The position numbers were made by a program, and so were the translations under genes. This document shows positions 36,901-48,287 of a stretch of 64,000 bases of DNA, piece by piece. Below the pieces are notes generated by a model. It saw only the letters and a list, made by a program, of their open reading frames with translations, had not been told where the DNA came from and did no database searches. The DNA comes from Vitis vinifera (lineage: Eukaryota; Streptophyta; Magnoliopsida; Vitales; Vitaceae), in contig NC_081815.1 of the NCBI RefSeq assembly GCF_030704535.1, positions 2,433,001 to 2,497,000 of the forward strand, given 5' to 3'. Each line of letters starts with the position of its first letter. Position 1 is the stretch's first letter.

Positions 36901-37141
36901 GAGAGATTCCAGTGACAGAGCCATCCTCTGCACATTCAATCTCCGGCCATGTGCAGTAGGATGAATTGGACGAAGTCCAGTGATCGATGGCTGGCGGATT
37001 ATGCCAGTGTTGCTTAAGCTTCAGTAGGATTGAGAGCTCCTGATCACTGGCCTGAGAATTCCCATAAAAGGTTAAAGAGAAGAGGAGGATAGAGAGGGTG
37101 TAGAAGTGAATTTGGACAGAAGGTGGGGGTGTTTTCGACAT
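33964..37141 (-). CDS. LRR receptor-like kinase, HAESA-LIKE 3 (HSL3) type
   Basis: Exons on the minus strand are 37141-34504 and 34391-33964, joined across a 112-bp GT-AG intron to give 1021 residues. Order: signal peptide (about 1-31); N-terminal LRR cap ending YCTWPEIEC (62-70); about 20 plant-type LRRs of the LxGxIP form; a paired-cysteine cap around GLC; a transmembrane segment (about 640-662); and an intracellular kinase with glycine loop GSGGSGKVY (702), VAVK lysine 724, HRD 831-833 and DFG 851-853. It is an RD kinase with subdomain VIII reading APES after splicing. The closest family member I recall is Arabidopsis At5g25930 (HSL3/NUT, receptor for CTNIP/SCREW peptides). Shared stretches include WKLTSF, EKEF.AEVEILG.IRHSN and LVTGRE..DGDEHT. 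Ligand identity here is inference. It converges tail-to-tail with hexokinase (852 bp between stop codons). Confidence 0.93.
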
Positions 37142-39708
37142 TTTGGGACGTGGGTTTCAGAGGTTGAAGATGAAAGTGGTGAGCTTAAACTACCATGGTG
37201 ATACACAGTGGGCTTCAGACTTGAGAGTCCAGGGTAGTAGTGGTAGTAGTATATGTCCAAACACACTGGAACTTGAAAACAAGCAGCTGAGTTCAAACCA
37301 TGGAAATTTGGAATCTGTTTTCCTTTCCATTCAAAGGGTGTCGGAAATTCTAGATGAAGTTTCGTGGGTGAAACTTCTACCAACCTTCTTCCTCAGAAGA
37401 AAGAAAAAAAAAAAGGTTACAGAAACACGCAGAGAGAGAGCCTCTCCTCGTGTGGGAGCAAAATGATTTATTCTTTGATAATTTATGCCAAATTTTATTG
37501 AAGTCAATGGAAAAAAGTTAAAAAACTTCAGACGGTGTGCAAGAGCAGCCACATCGTAGTCGTTACGATGAAGATCTCTTTTCCCTGCATCGTGTTTTGA
37601 CGATTGGCAGGCTGCACGTAATTGGAAAAGTCAATCAAAATTGGCTTCTTTTTCATTTTTTTCTTCTGTTGTCAAATGTTTTAGCACGCCAACGTGATAA
37701 ATACACAAGGACGTGGAGCATGGCGTTCAAAATATGGCATTGGACTGAACTTGGGAAATTTTCTAGATGAGCACGCCATTGTTGAAGGTTCAACCTGAAT
37801 CCATGCCATCATAATTTCTAAGTCAACACTTCATATATGAAATAAATTTGATTGGTGGAGTTTGCAGTTAGAAGTCAGATTCTTTACCTACCTTCCTTGC
37901 TTTTTTTCTCTTTCTCCTTTTATTTCTTTTTGTTCGTGGAAATGCTCCTTTTTTTTTCCATGTTCTAAGGCCTGTCAGTTGTCATCATTTCAATGAATTG
38001 CCTTCTTGTTTCCCCATTTTTGAACTGTGAAATGACCACGTGAGTGTACTCAAATTCTGGCTGCTGGTGATTGTTTGGAAAAGTTGTAATTTCACATAAT
38101 TAAAAAGAATTCCAAGATAAAACATTGGACTGCAATATGGCCACAAGCTTTGTGGATGTTGGGCCTTGTTCAGGGGTCCATTGGCGCTTGTCATGAAGTA
38201 GAATCCATGGCATTAATTCCTTTCTTCCAAAGAGAAACTAAACTGGGTAATACAAATAGGTCTGTTTTAGAATTATTCAAACTTCACACTTTCACTCTAC
38301 TCCAATCCAGATTCAATTGAGATCTCATTAGAAGGGTTCCAGGGCTAACACATGGGCAGAGTCCTGACTAAGTGTTAGAAGAGAGAGACACTTTATCTCT
38401 CTTTCAAGCCACTCCTACCAGCTCGATCTGTTGGGTACATTCAGCACATGAGGAAGGCACCAAAGGTGGAACACAAAGAAGGGAGATTTGAAGAGTGCAT
38501 AGAAAACTTCAACCAAAACAAGATTACCTTCAAGATATTAAGATTGTCGGTTATACCAGTAAGTTAATTGGCATTGACAAGTCAATAATGGAGGAAACTG
38601 GCATTTTGGGCTCCTTCATAACATTGAAAACTGAACTACAGTTTGAATTAAAAAGGAATTTCAAGGCAAAATGATTGACAATTTGACACAAGCAAAGTAA
38701 AAGAAAGTTAACCTAAACAAGAATTTAAAGGCTGCTTAAAAGTTGGGACATCAAGTGCAACATCTAAACAGATGGTTTACATAAGTCAGCCTCTGGTAAC
38801 AGGAAACAATTTTATTTCTTTAATTGGGAATTAAGGGAAACTCAGCAGAACTTTTTTCTTGTTGTAACTTGTTTGCTCAGATATGAACATTTCTAGACCA
38901 TGCTTACAAGGTGAAAATCCTTCAAGAGAAGCTGAATAATGATATTTGCTTACAAGATTAGCTTAGTTTCCTTTCAGATACATCCAACTGATTAGAAAAA
39001 TGGTAAGCAAACAGAGTGATCTTTGACCAGATCAAGGAGACAATTCAAATTTGGCTCTTGACATAGATGTTTTGTATCATAGTTGACTCTTTTGCCTGCC
39101 AATCAAAATGGTTGTTACTACAAGTCTATGGCCATCTTTCTAGAAAGTTGGTGGGTAAGCATGAAGTATGTCAGGGTGGCTGATTGTTGATGATCCCGGA
39201 AAAATGCTTCTTTTTGTTTTTTTTTCTGTATTAGATGCCGAATCCTCACTAATATTGAGGTTTTCCGGTTCAATTTTTAACACCCAATTGTTCAAGACCA
39301 AGCATGGCCATATGTTATTCTCTTCCATGACCTAAGAGTCGAGCAAAGAGAAGATGCCTGTGGGCCTGCTGGTAAAAGTGACGCAAAGAAAGTTTCATTT
39401 TTTAATGAAGTTACACGACACGGTTCTTATTTTATTATTAGTTTACTCAAGAGTTGTTCAATGAATCTGTTGATTCAAAATCACGGTATGGATAGATGCC
39501 AGGGACATTCGGAATTTCATATCTGATGACACTTTTTTAGTTGGGAATAGGAATGAGGTCAGTTATTTCATATATTTTGATATTAAAAATCAGATTTTTG
39601 AGATTAATAACGTTTGGGAAATCATTCCTGACTTGGGTTTGATTCTGTTCAGGAGCTTCAACACCATCTTCACCCTCCAATGACAGACATAAATTCTACA
39701 AATAAGTT

Positions 39709-40250
39709 TTTTTTTTTTTTTGATAGGTAAAATAAGCAATTAAATTAAATGTGCATCAAAGTATACAAGACCATGCAAAGAGCGCCAAAAGACAAGCAAA
39801 AGGAAAATAGCAACAGCCACCACCACCCAATACAAAACCAAAGCCCTAACAACCTAGTAAAACAGAAAGCTCCCAGATGACCGTCTTCCCTTCTCATCAC
39901 CTGAACCCAAGAAACTTCCCACTCCTTGGATCATCACCATCGAACTGACAACAGAAGCACTTTGATCCCTAAAGCTGTCTAGAAACATCCTTGTCTTTGG
40001 CCCTTATGACAGACAACCGCTCCTTACCCAGCCAATAAAAAGGCTGACCCTTTTGGACTGGCTTGAGTGGCAAAATGTTGGGATGGAAGAGATTCCAAGT
40101 TAAAATTTCCAAGGGGAAGAATACAAAAAAGGCAGCAGCAGGTATAAAGCATCTGAAATTCCTATTATCTTCAAGTTTCCTATTGCATGGAATCACCTTT
40201 GGGCTTAAGAAAAATTAGTGAAACTAGGAGCCTAGGCCATACCTAGGTGA
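39709..40250 (-). mobile_element. LINE-like 3' fragment
   Basis: Begins on the plus strand with a run of T followed by GATAGGTAAA, the same tail as the LINE at 40470. The body is CA-rich as in the neighbouring LINE ends. A minus-strand frame at 39969-40196 includes FRCFIPAAAFFVFFPLEILTW and may belong to a retroelement, but I could not tie it to a domain. The right boundary is approximate. Confidence 0.5.
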
Positions 40251-40469
40251 TTAAACTTTTCTTGGTGAGGGGCAAAGGAAGAGAAAAGCTTCTGTCTTGG
40301 TAAGTCAACACTAAAGCTTTTTTATATTAAAAATGTGCAGAAACAGAAAGATTAATGTGCCTTAATTGAAGTACTGCAGCTCTACTTCAATCTCTTACAC
40401 TCGCTGGGGAAATAAATTTACAAGGCACATGAGAAAAAATTTAAAGCAACAATTGATTTTAATAGTGTT

Positions 40470-41640
40470 TTTTTTCTTTTTCTTTTTTTTTTTGATAGGT
40501 AAAAACAAATAGAATATGAAAAATATAGGTGCTAAAAGAGTGTCCCAAAGTATACACAAAACCAAGAGAGAAGAGGAAGAAACAAAAACCATCACCTACC
40601 CTCACTTAGATCCTAACCAATCATTAAAGCTAATTAGAGATAATGAGCCTCATCTACAAACACCCTAGACCAAGACCATGGATTACAAATGAAAAGGTTT
40701 TTCATCATTTGATTCAAAAACTCCACTTTATCAAAGACAATCATATTCCTTTCCTTCCAAATTGTCCAAAAGATACATGAGGGGGCAGCCTTCCAATTCT
40801 TTTTACGATTTCAGCCCAAAAAGGAATCATACCACCCAAAAAGGAATCATACCATCTTTCTACCTAAAGAAGATGGAACCCAAGACACTCCAAAGAGAGT
40901 AAAAAGCAGCTGCCCATAGAACTCTTATCTTAACACTATGGACAAGGGTGTGATCCACGGATTCTTCTTCATTATGACATTTGTTTGCCAGAGAACACCC
41001 CCCCTCCTCTGGACCTAATCCAATGTTAAGGCTTTCTCCCACGTCACCATTCAAACAAAGAAGGTCATTTTAGGTGGCACGCATGACCTCCAAATGATAC
41101 TCATCAGAAACAAAATTGGGTCACCCGACTCCAAAGCATAATAGAAGGATTTTACCAAAAACTTACTGCTCTTCGACTTTGTCCAAACCACCCTATCTTC
41201 CTCATCCTTGTACATCCTTTGATCTTGAAGCTTCAGCAGGAATTGCTCCTGATTTTAGTGTTTTTTTTTTATAGATAAACATCAGAATATATTAGAAAAG
41301 GCTAAAAAGCCGCATGTATACAGGGGGTATACACAAACGCCCAAAAAGGAGAACTGAACAAAAGAGGGGGAGAGCCTCACCCACCCTCAAGTGGCCGCAA
41401 GCCACTCCAAAAAGCCTATGAGAATAGGTATCCTCACCAATGTACACCCTAGCCCAACTCCACAAATTACATACAAAAAAATTCTTGAATTTTTGAATAT
41501 CTAAACCCCCCCCCCCCCCCCCTAAAAGCTAACCTATTCCTTTCCTTCCAAACCGTCCAAATGCTCCTGATTTTAGTGTTAATGCTCACATGATGCCAAA
41601 TTGGATGCAAAACCAAATAGTTCTCAGTCTTGGTAATTGG
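40470..41640 (-). mobile_element. Degenerate L1-type LINE fragment (outer element)
   Basis: The poly(A) end is at about 40467-40492 (T-run then GATAGGTAAAA). On the minus strand, conceptual pieces read in order DEEDRVVWTKSKSSKF, SIIWRSCVPPKMTFFV, an in-frame stop, then CSLANKCHNEEESVDHTLVH followed by IRVLW. These correspond to the C-terminal part of plant L1-clade ORF2, ending in the reverse-transcriptase zinc-binding (zf-RVT) domain, here with stops and altered cysteine/histidine positions. It is interrupted by a younger LINE tail at 41263-41561. A perfect 20-bp tandem duplication (CCCAAAAAGGAATCATACCA) sits at 40815-40854. The 5' limit is unclear. Confidence 0.75.
41244..41580 (-). mobile_element. 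Nested 5'-truncated LINE with 19-bp target-site duplication
   Basis: TGCTCCTGATTTTAGTGTT is present at 41244-41262 and again at 41562-41580. Between them lie about 299 bp starting with poly(T) and ATAGATAAACATCAG on the plus strand, i.e. a LINE 3' end in minus orientation. Its far end includes a long C-run and TTCCTTTCCTTCCAAACCGTCCAAA, which is similar to the matching part of the outer LINE (TTCCTTTCCTTCCAAATTGTCCAAA near 40747). The duplication is intact, so this insertion is younger than the element it sits in. Confidence 0.85.
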
Positions 41641-42054
41641 GCATTTGAGATTTTAGGATTTAGGAAGCCAAGGTGTTGATAAAACATGACATGTTGTAAG
41701 AAGGCAAAAAAAAAAAATCTAAAAACATGTCATGGTGAGTAATAGTCACTCAACATTTGGCTCATCATATCTCCAGCTTATGCTTTATAGTAGGGTTTTT
41801 TCACAATAATTAGGATGCGACATATCATATCATAATGCATAGTCATCATCCAGCATCAATATACAGAAAAAGATAAAAAAAATTCTTGTTAAAAATTCCA
41901 TCTTCTTGTTACATGTTTGGAACCTTTTCTTAAGGAAACAGAATAGCAGCATTCATTGATTCAGAAATGATTATTCGGCTTATCCTTTAACAATATCCCT
42001 TGGACTGCAATGTGCATCAAGCTTGATATCAAAGCGTAAATAGAAAAGCTTGAC

Positions 42055-42235
42055 AAGAGGCCATAAGGCCTAGCTCAGATGACAAGGGATTGAGGATGTT
42101 CCAGGTTTGATTCCAGGCAAAAAGGAAAAAGGAAAAATAGGAAGTAAAAAAAGGGCTCAAGAAGAAAGCTCTTTCTCTCTTATGTTCAGGAGCATATAGG
42201 AAAAAACCCAGTGGGTTCTCTTCATCTTTACCTTA
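42055..42235 (+). mobile_element. tRNA-derived SINE remnant
   Basis: An A-box-like TAGCTCAGATG (42071-42081) is followed 22 bp later by a B-box-like GGTTTGATTCC (42104-42114, one mismatch to GGTTCGATTCC). This is the spacing and order of an RNA polymerase III promoter in tRNA-derived SINEs. No tRNA cloverleaf could be drawn (no matching acceptor stem or anticodon arm), and the sequence runs on into a purine-rich body, so it is not a tRNA gene. Confidence 0.6.
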
Positions 42236-43013
42236 TTAGCTTAGACTCTCCATTAGCCCTCCAACCATGGATCCTAGAAACAAGCAAGATGTTCACTCAA
42301 CCATGATTGTTAATGCACCAAAAGACCATAGTTTCAAGGTCTTGTAAAATTACACTATATACTTGTGGCCAAGGCCGCAAAGGTGCATCTTTTGTGGGGG
42401 ATTGCAGAATCAGGTTTCATATGAGGCTTATTTTCCACCACCAGCATGACCTAAGTTTAATAACTTGAAAAAAGTTCCAACATGTGGGTTCCCTTTCGAT
42501 ACCTCCTCTGCTCATGGAGTAAGCCTCCTTTTTTTGCCAGGTTCTGTTTAACACATCTTTATTTGCCTATCAAGAAGAAAATTCCACCATGTGTATCACC
42601 AATTACAGTCCCTTTCATAGACAGGTATAATTTCTTTACATGTATCTCTACTCGCTTCCTTGTGCTCTTCTATCTTCTATATTCTCTCCGTGCTTGGAAA
42701 ATCCATTTTCACTACATAATAAGAACTTATGCTCTTAGTGGCTTAAGTGTCCAACCCCTATATGCAATATGGACCTATAAGAAAAAAGAAAAAAAGGAGA
42801 AAAAGTAACTTCTGCTATATCTAGAAAAAAAAAAGCAAAAGAAACCCAATACAGAAGAAAGATCTAGCAAACATTTATTGTACGCTCAATTAAAAGATGT
42901 CCAAAGGAATTACCAGATTGTTTATCAGAATCCATACAACTTGAATTAAACCAAGCAAGCACCCCATTACACTAATAATAGTAGAGCAAGATCAAATTCT
43001 CATACTAACCAAT

Positions 43014-44060
43014 CTAAGATGAAGGAGCAGAAGAAGGTTGAAGAGTAACGTTATTAAGACGCTCAAGCGTCAAGATAAGAGCTTGGGTACCCAAATTGCC
43101 CTCCCCGTGAGCCTTGAGTGAGAGATAGAGCTGCTGAGCGAGTGCCAAACCAGGAAGAGAAAGCCCCATTTTTTGACACTCAATCAAACATATCCCCAAA
43201 TCCTTAACAAAGTGATTCACAAAGAAACCAGCCTCGAAATCCCTCTTCAAAATCCTACTCCCATACAAATCCAACGACTTTGAGCCGGCAGCGCCGGTGG
43301 AAATTGCGTTCAAAAACAAAGCCACATCGAGACCAGACTTGTAAGCATACATCATCCCTTCTATCAGTCCAAGCATAGTCGAAGCTATGATGATTTGGTT
43401 CGCGAGCTTCGCGTATTGCCCTTTTCCAGGGCCACCCATGTAGTTAACCTTGCCCAGATGGGAAAATAAGGGGTTCAGGCGCCTGACGACGGACTCGTCC
43501 CCGCCGGCGAAGATAGCAAGGGTGGCGTTCTTGGCGCCCCGGTCTCCGCCGGAGACGGGGGCGTCAACGGAGAAGCAGCCCCTGGAGGCAGCAGAGGAGG
43601 CGATTTCGGCTGCGAGTGAAGGATCAGAGGTGGTCATGTCGACGAGGACTCCACCGGGGCGGAGTCCGGAGAGGGCGCCGGAGGAGGGGTCGAGGAGGAC
43701 GGAGCGGACGTCGGAGGGGAAGCCGACAATCGAGAAAACGACGTCGGATTGGGAGGCGAGAGCGAGAGGAGAGGAGGCGTGGTGAGCCCCCATGTCGAGG
43801 AGGGGTTGTGCCTTGGAGATGGTGCGGTTGAAGATAGTTACAGTATAACCCGCTTTCATCAGATGAGCGCACATCGACCGCCCCATCACGCCGGTTCCAA
43901 TCCAGCCGACGCGGGTGTTGGACGGTGAAACGGGCTCGGCGACAGCAGCGGTGGCCATGGATCGGCGGAGATGGGCGACGATTGAAATGGCGGTGAGGGG
44001 TATTGTAGTGGATGGGGAGTGGGGGAGTGGGAGTGAGAGCAACAGCTTTAGGAATGGCAT
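43014..44060 (-). CDS. 3-hydroxyisobutyrate dehydrogenase-like 1 (beta-hydroxyacid dehydrogenase)
   Basis: A 348-residue NAD(P)-dependent beta-hydroxyacid dehydrogenase with no introns. The Rossmann motif VGWIGTGVMG lies at 51-60, the dinucleotide-specificity region FNRT at 77-80, the substrate-binding motif DAPVSGGDRGAKN at 166-178, the catalytic lysine in GKGQYAKLANQ (K218) and a conserved NHFVKDLG (K286). It matches what I recall of Arabidopsis At4g29120, annotated as probable 3-hydroxyisobutyrate dehydrogenase-like 1, mitochondrial; the substrate in plants is not settled, and glyoxylate or succinic semialdehyde reductase activity is known for relatives. The first 45 residues look like an organelle targeting peptide (hydrophobic and basic, acid-poor). 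Starting at the internal MATAAVAEP (M35) would give a shorter leader. Confidence 0.93.
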   Translation of the reverse strand: MPFLKLLLSLPLPHSPSTTIPLTAISIVAHLRRSMATAAVAEPVSPSNTRVGWIGTGVMGRSMCAHLMKAGYTVTIFNRTISKAQPLLDMGAHHASSPLALASQSDVVFSIVGFPSDVRSVLLDPSSGALSGLRPGGVLVDMTTSDPSLAAEIASSAASRGCFSVDAPVSGGDRGAKNATLAIFAGGDESVVRRLNPLFSHLGKVNYMGGPGKGQYAKLANQIIIASTMLGLIEGMMYAYKSGLDVALFLNAISTGAAGSKSLDLYGSRILKRDFEAGFFVNHFVKDLGICLIECQKMGLSLPGLALAQQLYLSLKAHGEGNLGTQALILTLERLNNVTLQPSSAPSS

Positions 44061-45393
44061 GATCCACCCTTTCCTTTTTAATTTTTATTTTTATTTATCG
44101 TATTATCCAATCAATGGTTGAGACTTGAGACCGAGGGCCAATTTTTAGGTATGATTGTCTTTTGATTTACAAATCTATGTACTGACGAGAATTATTATTT
44201 ACCTAAATATATAAATAAATATTATTATTTTTCTACTCCAATTAAACACGTATTATGATAAAAAAATAAATATTATTTTTATGATAAGATCTTATCATAT
44301 CTTATATTGATCGGATAAGTAATAAGATGTATCATCCATTTTTTTTTTTCATATTATTTTTAATATATAAATATACATACCTCATAGATAAAAATACTAA
44401 AAAATATTTATAAAATTCATTAATTCATAAATTATTATTTTTATATGTTGAATAATATAATAGAAAAAAATTATTTATAAATTTTAAATATTTTAATAAT
44501 AAATATTGTTAAATGTAATACAATTTTCATATGTATTTTTTAATAAAAAATATTAAAATGTAATACAATTTTTTTTAATAAATATAGAAAATTGAAAAAA
44601 AAACCCACGTTAATAATATTATTGATATTTTCGGTTGATAAATTCTTCAAATATCCTTTATATTAATTACATATAAACTTTTATTATTTGAGCTCAAATA
44701 TGTATTTTATATGAAATCTTAAACCCATTTATAAGAAGTGGAGACTCTTAAACACAATTATCCCTATGATTGATGTATATGGTTTGAAATTTTTATAATA
44801 TTTTAAGAAATCATTTCATTGAAGCATTTGATTCTTTTTGCATCAATTTTTTTTTTTTTTTTTTTGTTTCCAATTTCTACTATTGTAAAAATATTTGGCC
44901 CCCCACCCCTTCAAATCAAATTTCTTACACCATTATTGAGATCTGGAAAAATGCCCCCCCACAACATGTGAGCCCTCTCATTTTGTCAGAACACAATTAT
45001 TTGGTTAGAATTTAAAATTTGTAATTAACTTTCTTTCTAGTTTTTTGGTAATTTTAAATTTATAAATACATGGAAAATAATTTCATCTATAAAAATAATC
45101 CTTCAATTTTATAACAAGTAATTAATAAGGGGGGTTATATCTTTCCCACTTTCCAATTCTAGAAATATATCGAAAGGCATTTTTTTTTATAAAAGATTAA
45201 TTTTTGAATACCAAGTGGCAAACAAAGATTACTGGGAATGTTTGGTCCCAAAAAATGGTTGGGAAAGGAACAGAAAAATGCTAAAGAATCATTTTCCTTA
45301 GTTTGACTGACATGAAAAATGGAAAGGAAAAATAATTAGTAAAGAAAATGTTGAAAAAAAATATATTTAAACATTTTCCTCTTTTTAAGGTTG

Positions 45394-45591
45394 TGTTTAG
45401 TTCCTTGGAAAGTACCAAGGAAAGAAAAAAAAATGCAAGAGAAAATAGTTTTCTCATGTTTGGTTTCACTATAAATTTTTTTAAAGAAAATTAAATATAA
45501 TTAAAATTAGTTAAAATTTTGTAGATTTTAAAATTATTTAATCCTTATATAATGGAAAAAATGAAGTGAAATGAGTTTGAAGAACCAAACA
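45394..45591. mobile_element. AT-rich MITE-like element
   Basis: Starts TGTTTAGTTCCTTGGAAAG and ends GAAGAACCAAACA (reverse complement TGTTTGGTTCTTC), with an AT-rich interior carrying the AAAATTAAATATAATTAAAATT core seen in related blocks. A second related block follows directly to about 45856. Flanking trinucleotides do not match, so no target duplication is claimed. Confidence 0.45.
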
Positions 45592-47709
45592 TAGACTATC
45601 TCTAGTTCCTAGAAAATACTAGAAAAAAAAATATCAAGAAAAATAATTTTCTTACCCTAAAAAAAGATATAAAAGAAAATTAAATTAAATTTAAATTTAT
45701 TTAATCTTATTATAATAAAGAAAAATAAGTAAAATGATTTGGAAGACAGCTATAAAAATAATTTATTAAATTTATATTATTTTTTATTTTTCTTTTACTT
45801 TTTTTCTTTATTTTCTTTCCTTCGCATTTTCCTTCAAATTTTCCATAACCAAAGAAAAAAATGTAAACAAAGAAATGATCTAATCCTGAAAAATATGACA
45901 GATAACAAATAATATATTAATAAGACAGTTCCTTTCAATATATATTTTTTTTAATTCATTATAATCCAGTTGATTAAAAAGACTAATGTTAAGAAAAACA
46001 ATAGACAATGCTTAATATCATTTAGAAATAATCTAAATGACTGAGTCTTCAAGAAGACTCTGGTCCTAACATATTCTTAAATCAGGATATGGGTTTTTTC
46101 TCGGGAAAAGTATTACGAGGGCAGTCAGATCACGCATGGAATGGAATCCTGTAACCGAAAAAGAAAGAAGAAGAAGAAGAAGCTTTGATAATATTAAGAC
46201 ATTTGTGTAAGTTAACCAACATTCAGACCTTCTGTAACCACCATTGCATTCCATCCCTGATGGATTTCACTTCCACTGAGTCTCTATGCCTCCGCCTGTC
46301 AGCCTTGAAATGATCAAAGCATGTAAACAAGACAGAGAGCAAACTTCATGATTTCTGGGAACCCAACTATAAGCTGTCTAAATTCTTAAAGACCAAATTG
46401 TCATTCCCATCAGATTTGAAGCTGGAATATGCGATGGACTCAGAAGTCCTGGCCAATTTCTCATTACATGCCAGTTTCCAATGTTATGACACCTATCTGA
46501 GTAACAGTGCAGCTTATATCAGCTAGCCTATTCAATCTCAAAAGTTCTCAGAATTAATGCTCATACATGGAAGATTGAGATTTTATATCTGACTGTCAAT
46601 CTAACACCACCACTCCATTCCTCGAGGTTTAGCCAGTAGTGTAAACTGAAGTCCCTAAACATGACATAAGCAAACTTGAGAAACACCAACAAGAACAATA
46701 TCACAGTCAAAACATTTCCACCATGAGCATTAATGCAAAAATTGAACAAAGTACTTTTTCTTTTGATAGGCAAATGAAAATCTTCTTAAAAGACACTCCA
46801 CTAAAAAAGGGTTAAATCCAAGTACTGATGATGTTAACCCATCTCAAGAACAAGCCTGAAGCATCTTTTGGATACAATTTGATATATTCAGCATAAGCAC
46901 CCACTGTCAAATTGAAAGTTACATTCCACCAACTGTTCTACTTCAGCAGTATTACGCAAATTAAATCCAATCTACTCAAATAATTAACCTATAAAGAGTA
47001 AATATTATCCAGAAACAAATGTACACTCGGGCACCAAAAATTTCCAAGTTCTAAGCAAGAAAATGAATGCATGCTTGAATTGAATGAGGATGCTAAGCAC
47101 ATATGTTGCAGTTTTGCATATGGGACAAGTCAAATTAGAAACATAAGATAACAGAGATTCAACTTATATATAAGGAGGCCTAACTTTCCACAAGGTGGAA
47201 AGACCTGTTTGTGGAACATCAAATTATAGTACGAGGGGAAAAACCTCTTTGAAGATTTGAATTCTATGGTTGAATCAGGAACTGAGGATGCTAATTTTCA
47301 GCATGACCAAAACTGAGCCAAGGTTGGGACTGTCAGGAATTTCAATCTTAATAAGGTTAAACATGGTTAGTTTGAGGGAAGAAGAAATAAATGGTTTTTC
47401 CTTCCCTGGCTAATAAAGGATTTAGCTTAGAAATAACTCTAGCCCATCAATAGAAGGATTCTGAGTAGGAGACAGGTCTATGAGAGCTTTCGCCATGGCC
47501 TATGGAAAGGTAAGGAAGATGGTAAACAGACTAGCAACACACAAACATGAAAGTGTGCCCTATGAGACAGGGTTTGTTCTCAGGCTCATTGTTGTGTCAG
47601 TTACTCTCACCTTTGGAAAGAGAATTTCGTCTCACATATGGATCTGGGCAAGGTCTCCTCCCCTCTCCTCCCTCTCCAAACCAAACTAACCCACCCAACC
47701 ATGAGAATT

Positions 47710-47727
47710 AACACACACACACACACA
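47710..47727. repeat. AC dinucleotide microsatellite
   Basis: An uninterrupted AC run, followed within 70 bp by a second, shorter one at about 47772-47781. Confidence 0.9.
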
Positions 47728-48287
47728 AACAAAAACAAAAAGATCACTAAACTCAACCATGAGAACGAACATACACACACACAAAAGGACACTAAAAGGT
47801 CTCCCACCAATTTGAATCAAGAGATCATAACACAAAATAATCAATATAATCAGTTTTGAGCCACCGATGTTGTTTCCCTTCCCCCATGGATTGAAGCATA
47901 CAAGAGAACAATGGTTAGCAAGCAACCTAGTTCTTTTATTCTCCACGAGAGAAGCAGAACTAACAAAATTTTCTAATTTCCTTTCACAGTTTGTGTATCA
48001 TAAATATGAAAAGAAATCAAAATAACATTGACAAGGCCTAAAGAAAATATATGAATCAATAAATAATACTTAATCACTATTTAACTTTTCTCAAAATAAC
48101 CTCATCTAATACCAAAAAGCATTATTATACAATCCTATAACTATATTCTATATGATGGAAACAGCGAAAAGAAGAGTTGATATTAGATTTCAGAGGCCAA
48201 GTTCATGATAACAGATCCTAGCAATAAATAAATTTCAAATCCCTCCTTTGGTCTTTTACCAGAAAAAAGACCTCAAAACCCCATAAT

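Larger units (their letters stand above)
37160..43010. other. Intergenic region rich in retroelement fragments
   Basis: Upstream of the receptor kinase. Positions 37160-39700 show no gene or obvious repeat. From 39709 onward several LINE 3' fragments, all antisense to the numbering (poly(T) on the plus strand), and a SINE follow; they are listed separately. A run of 16 or more C bases lies at about 41507-41522. Positions 42240-43010 have no recognised content apart from the probable 3' UTR of the dehydrogenase-like gene. Confidence 0.6.
44130..48280. other. AT-rich intergenic region
   Basis: Positions 44150-46000 are very AT-rich with MITE-like blocks and no ORF of note. Positions 46000-48280 have mixed composition without a supported gene. 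At 46749-46775 a T-rich run followed by TTGATAGGCAAATG resembles the LINE tails at 39709 and 40470 and may be a short LINE remnant. AC-repeat tracts occur near 47710 and 47773. Confidence 0.5.

Noticed and set aside
42071-42118. Possible tRNA gene
   Set aside because: Only the A- and B-box-like words are present; no acceptor stem or anticodon arm could be folded, so it is called a SINE.
43624-44067. Arg/Pro-rich 147-residue ORF overlapping the dehydrogenase-like gene
   Set aside because: Shadow frame of the GC-rich first part of the real gene.
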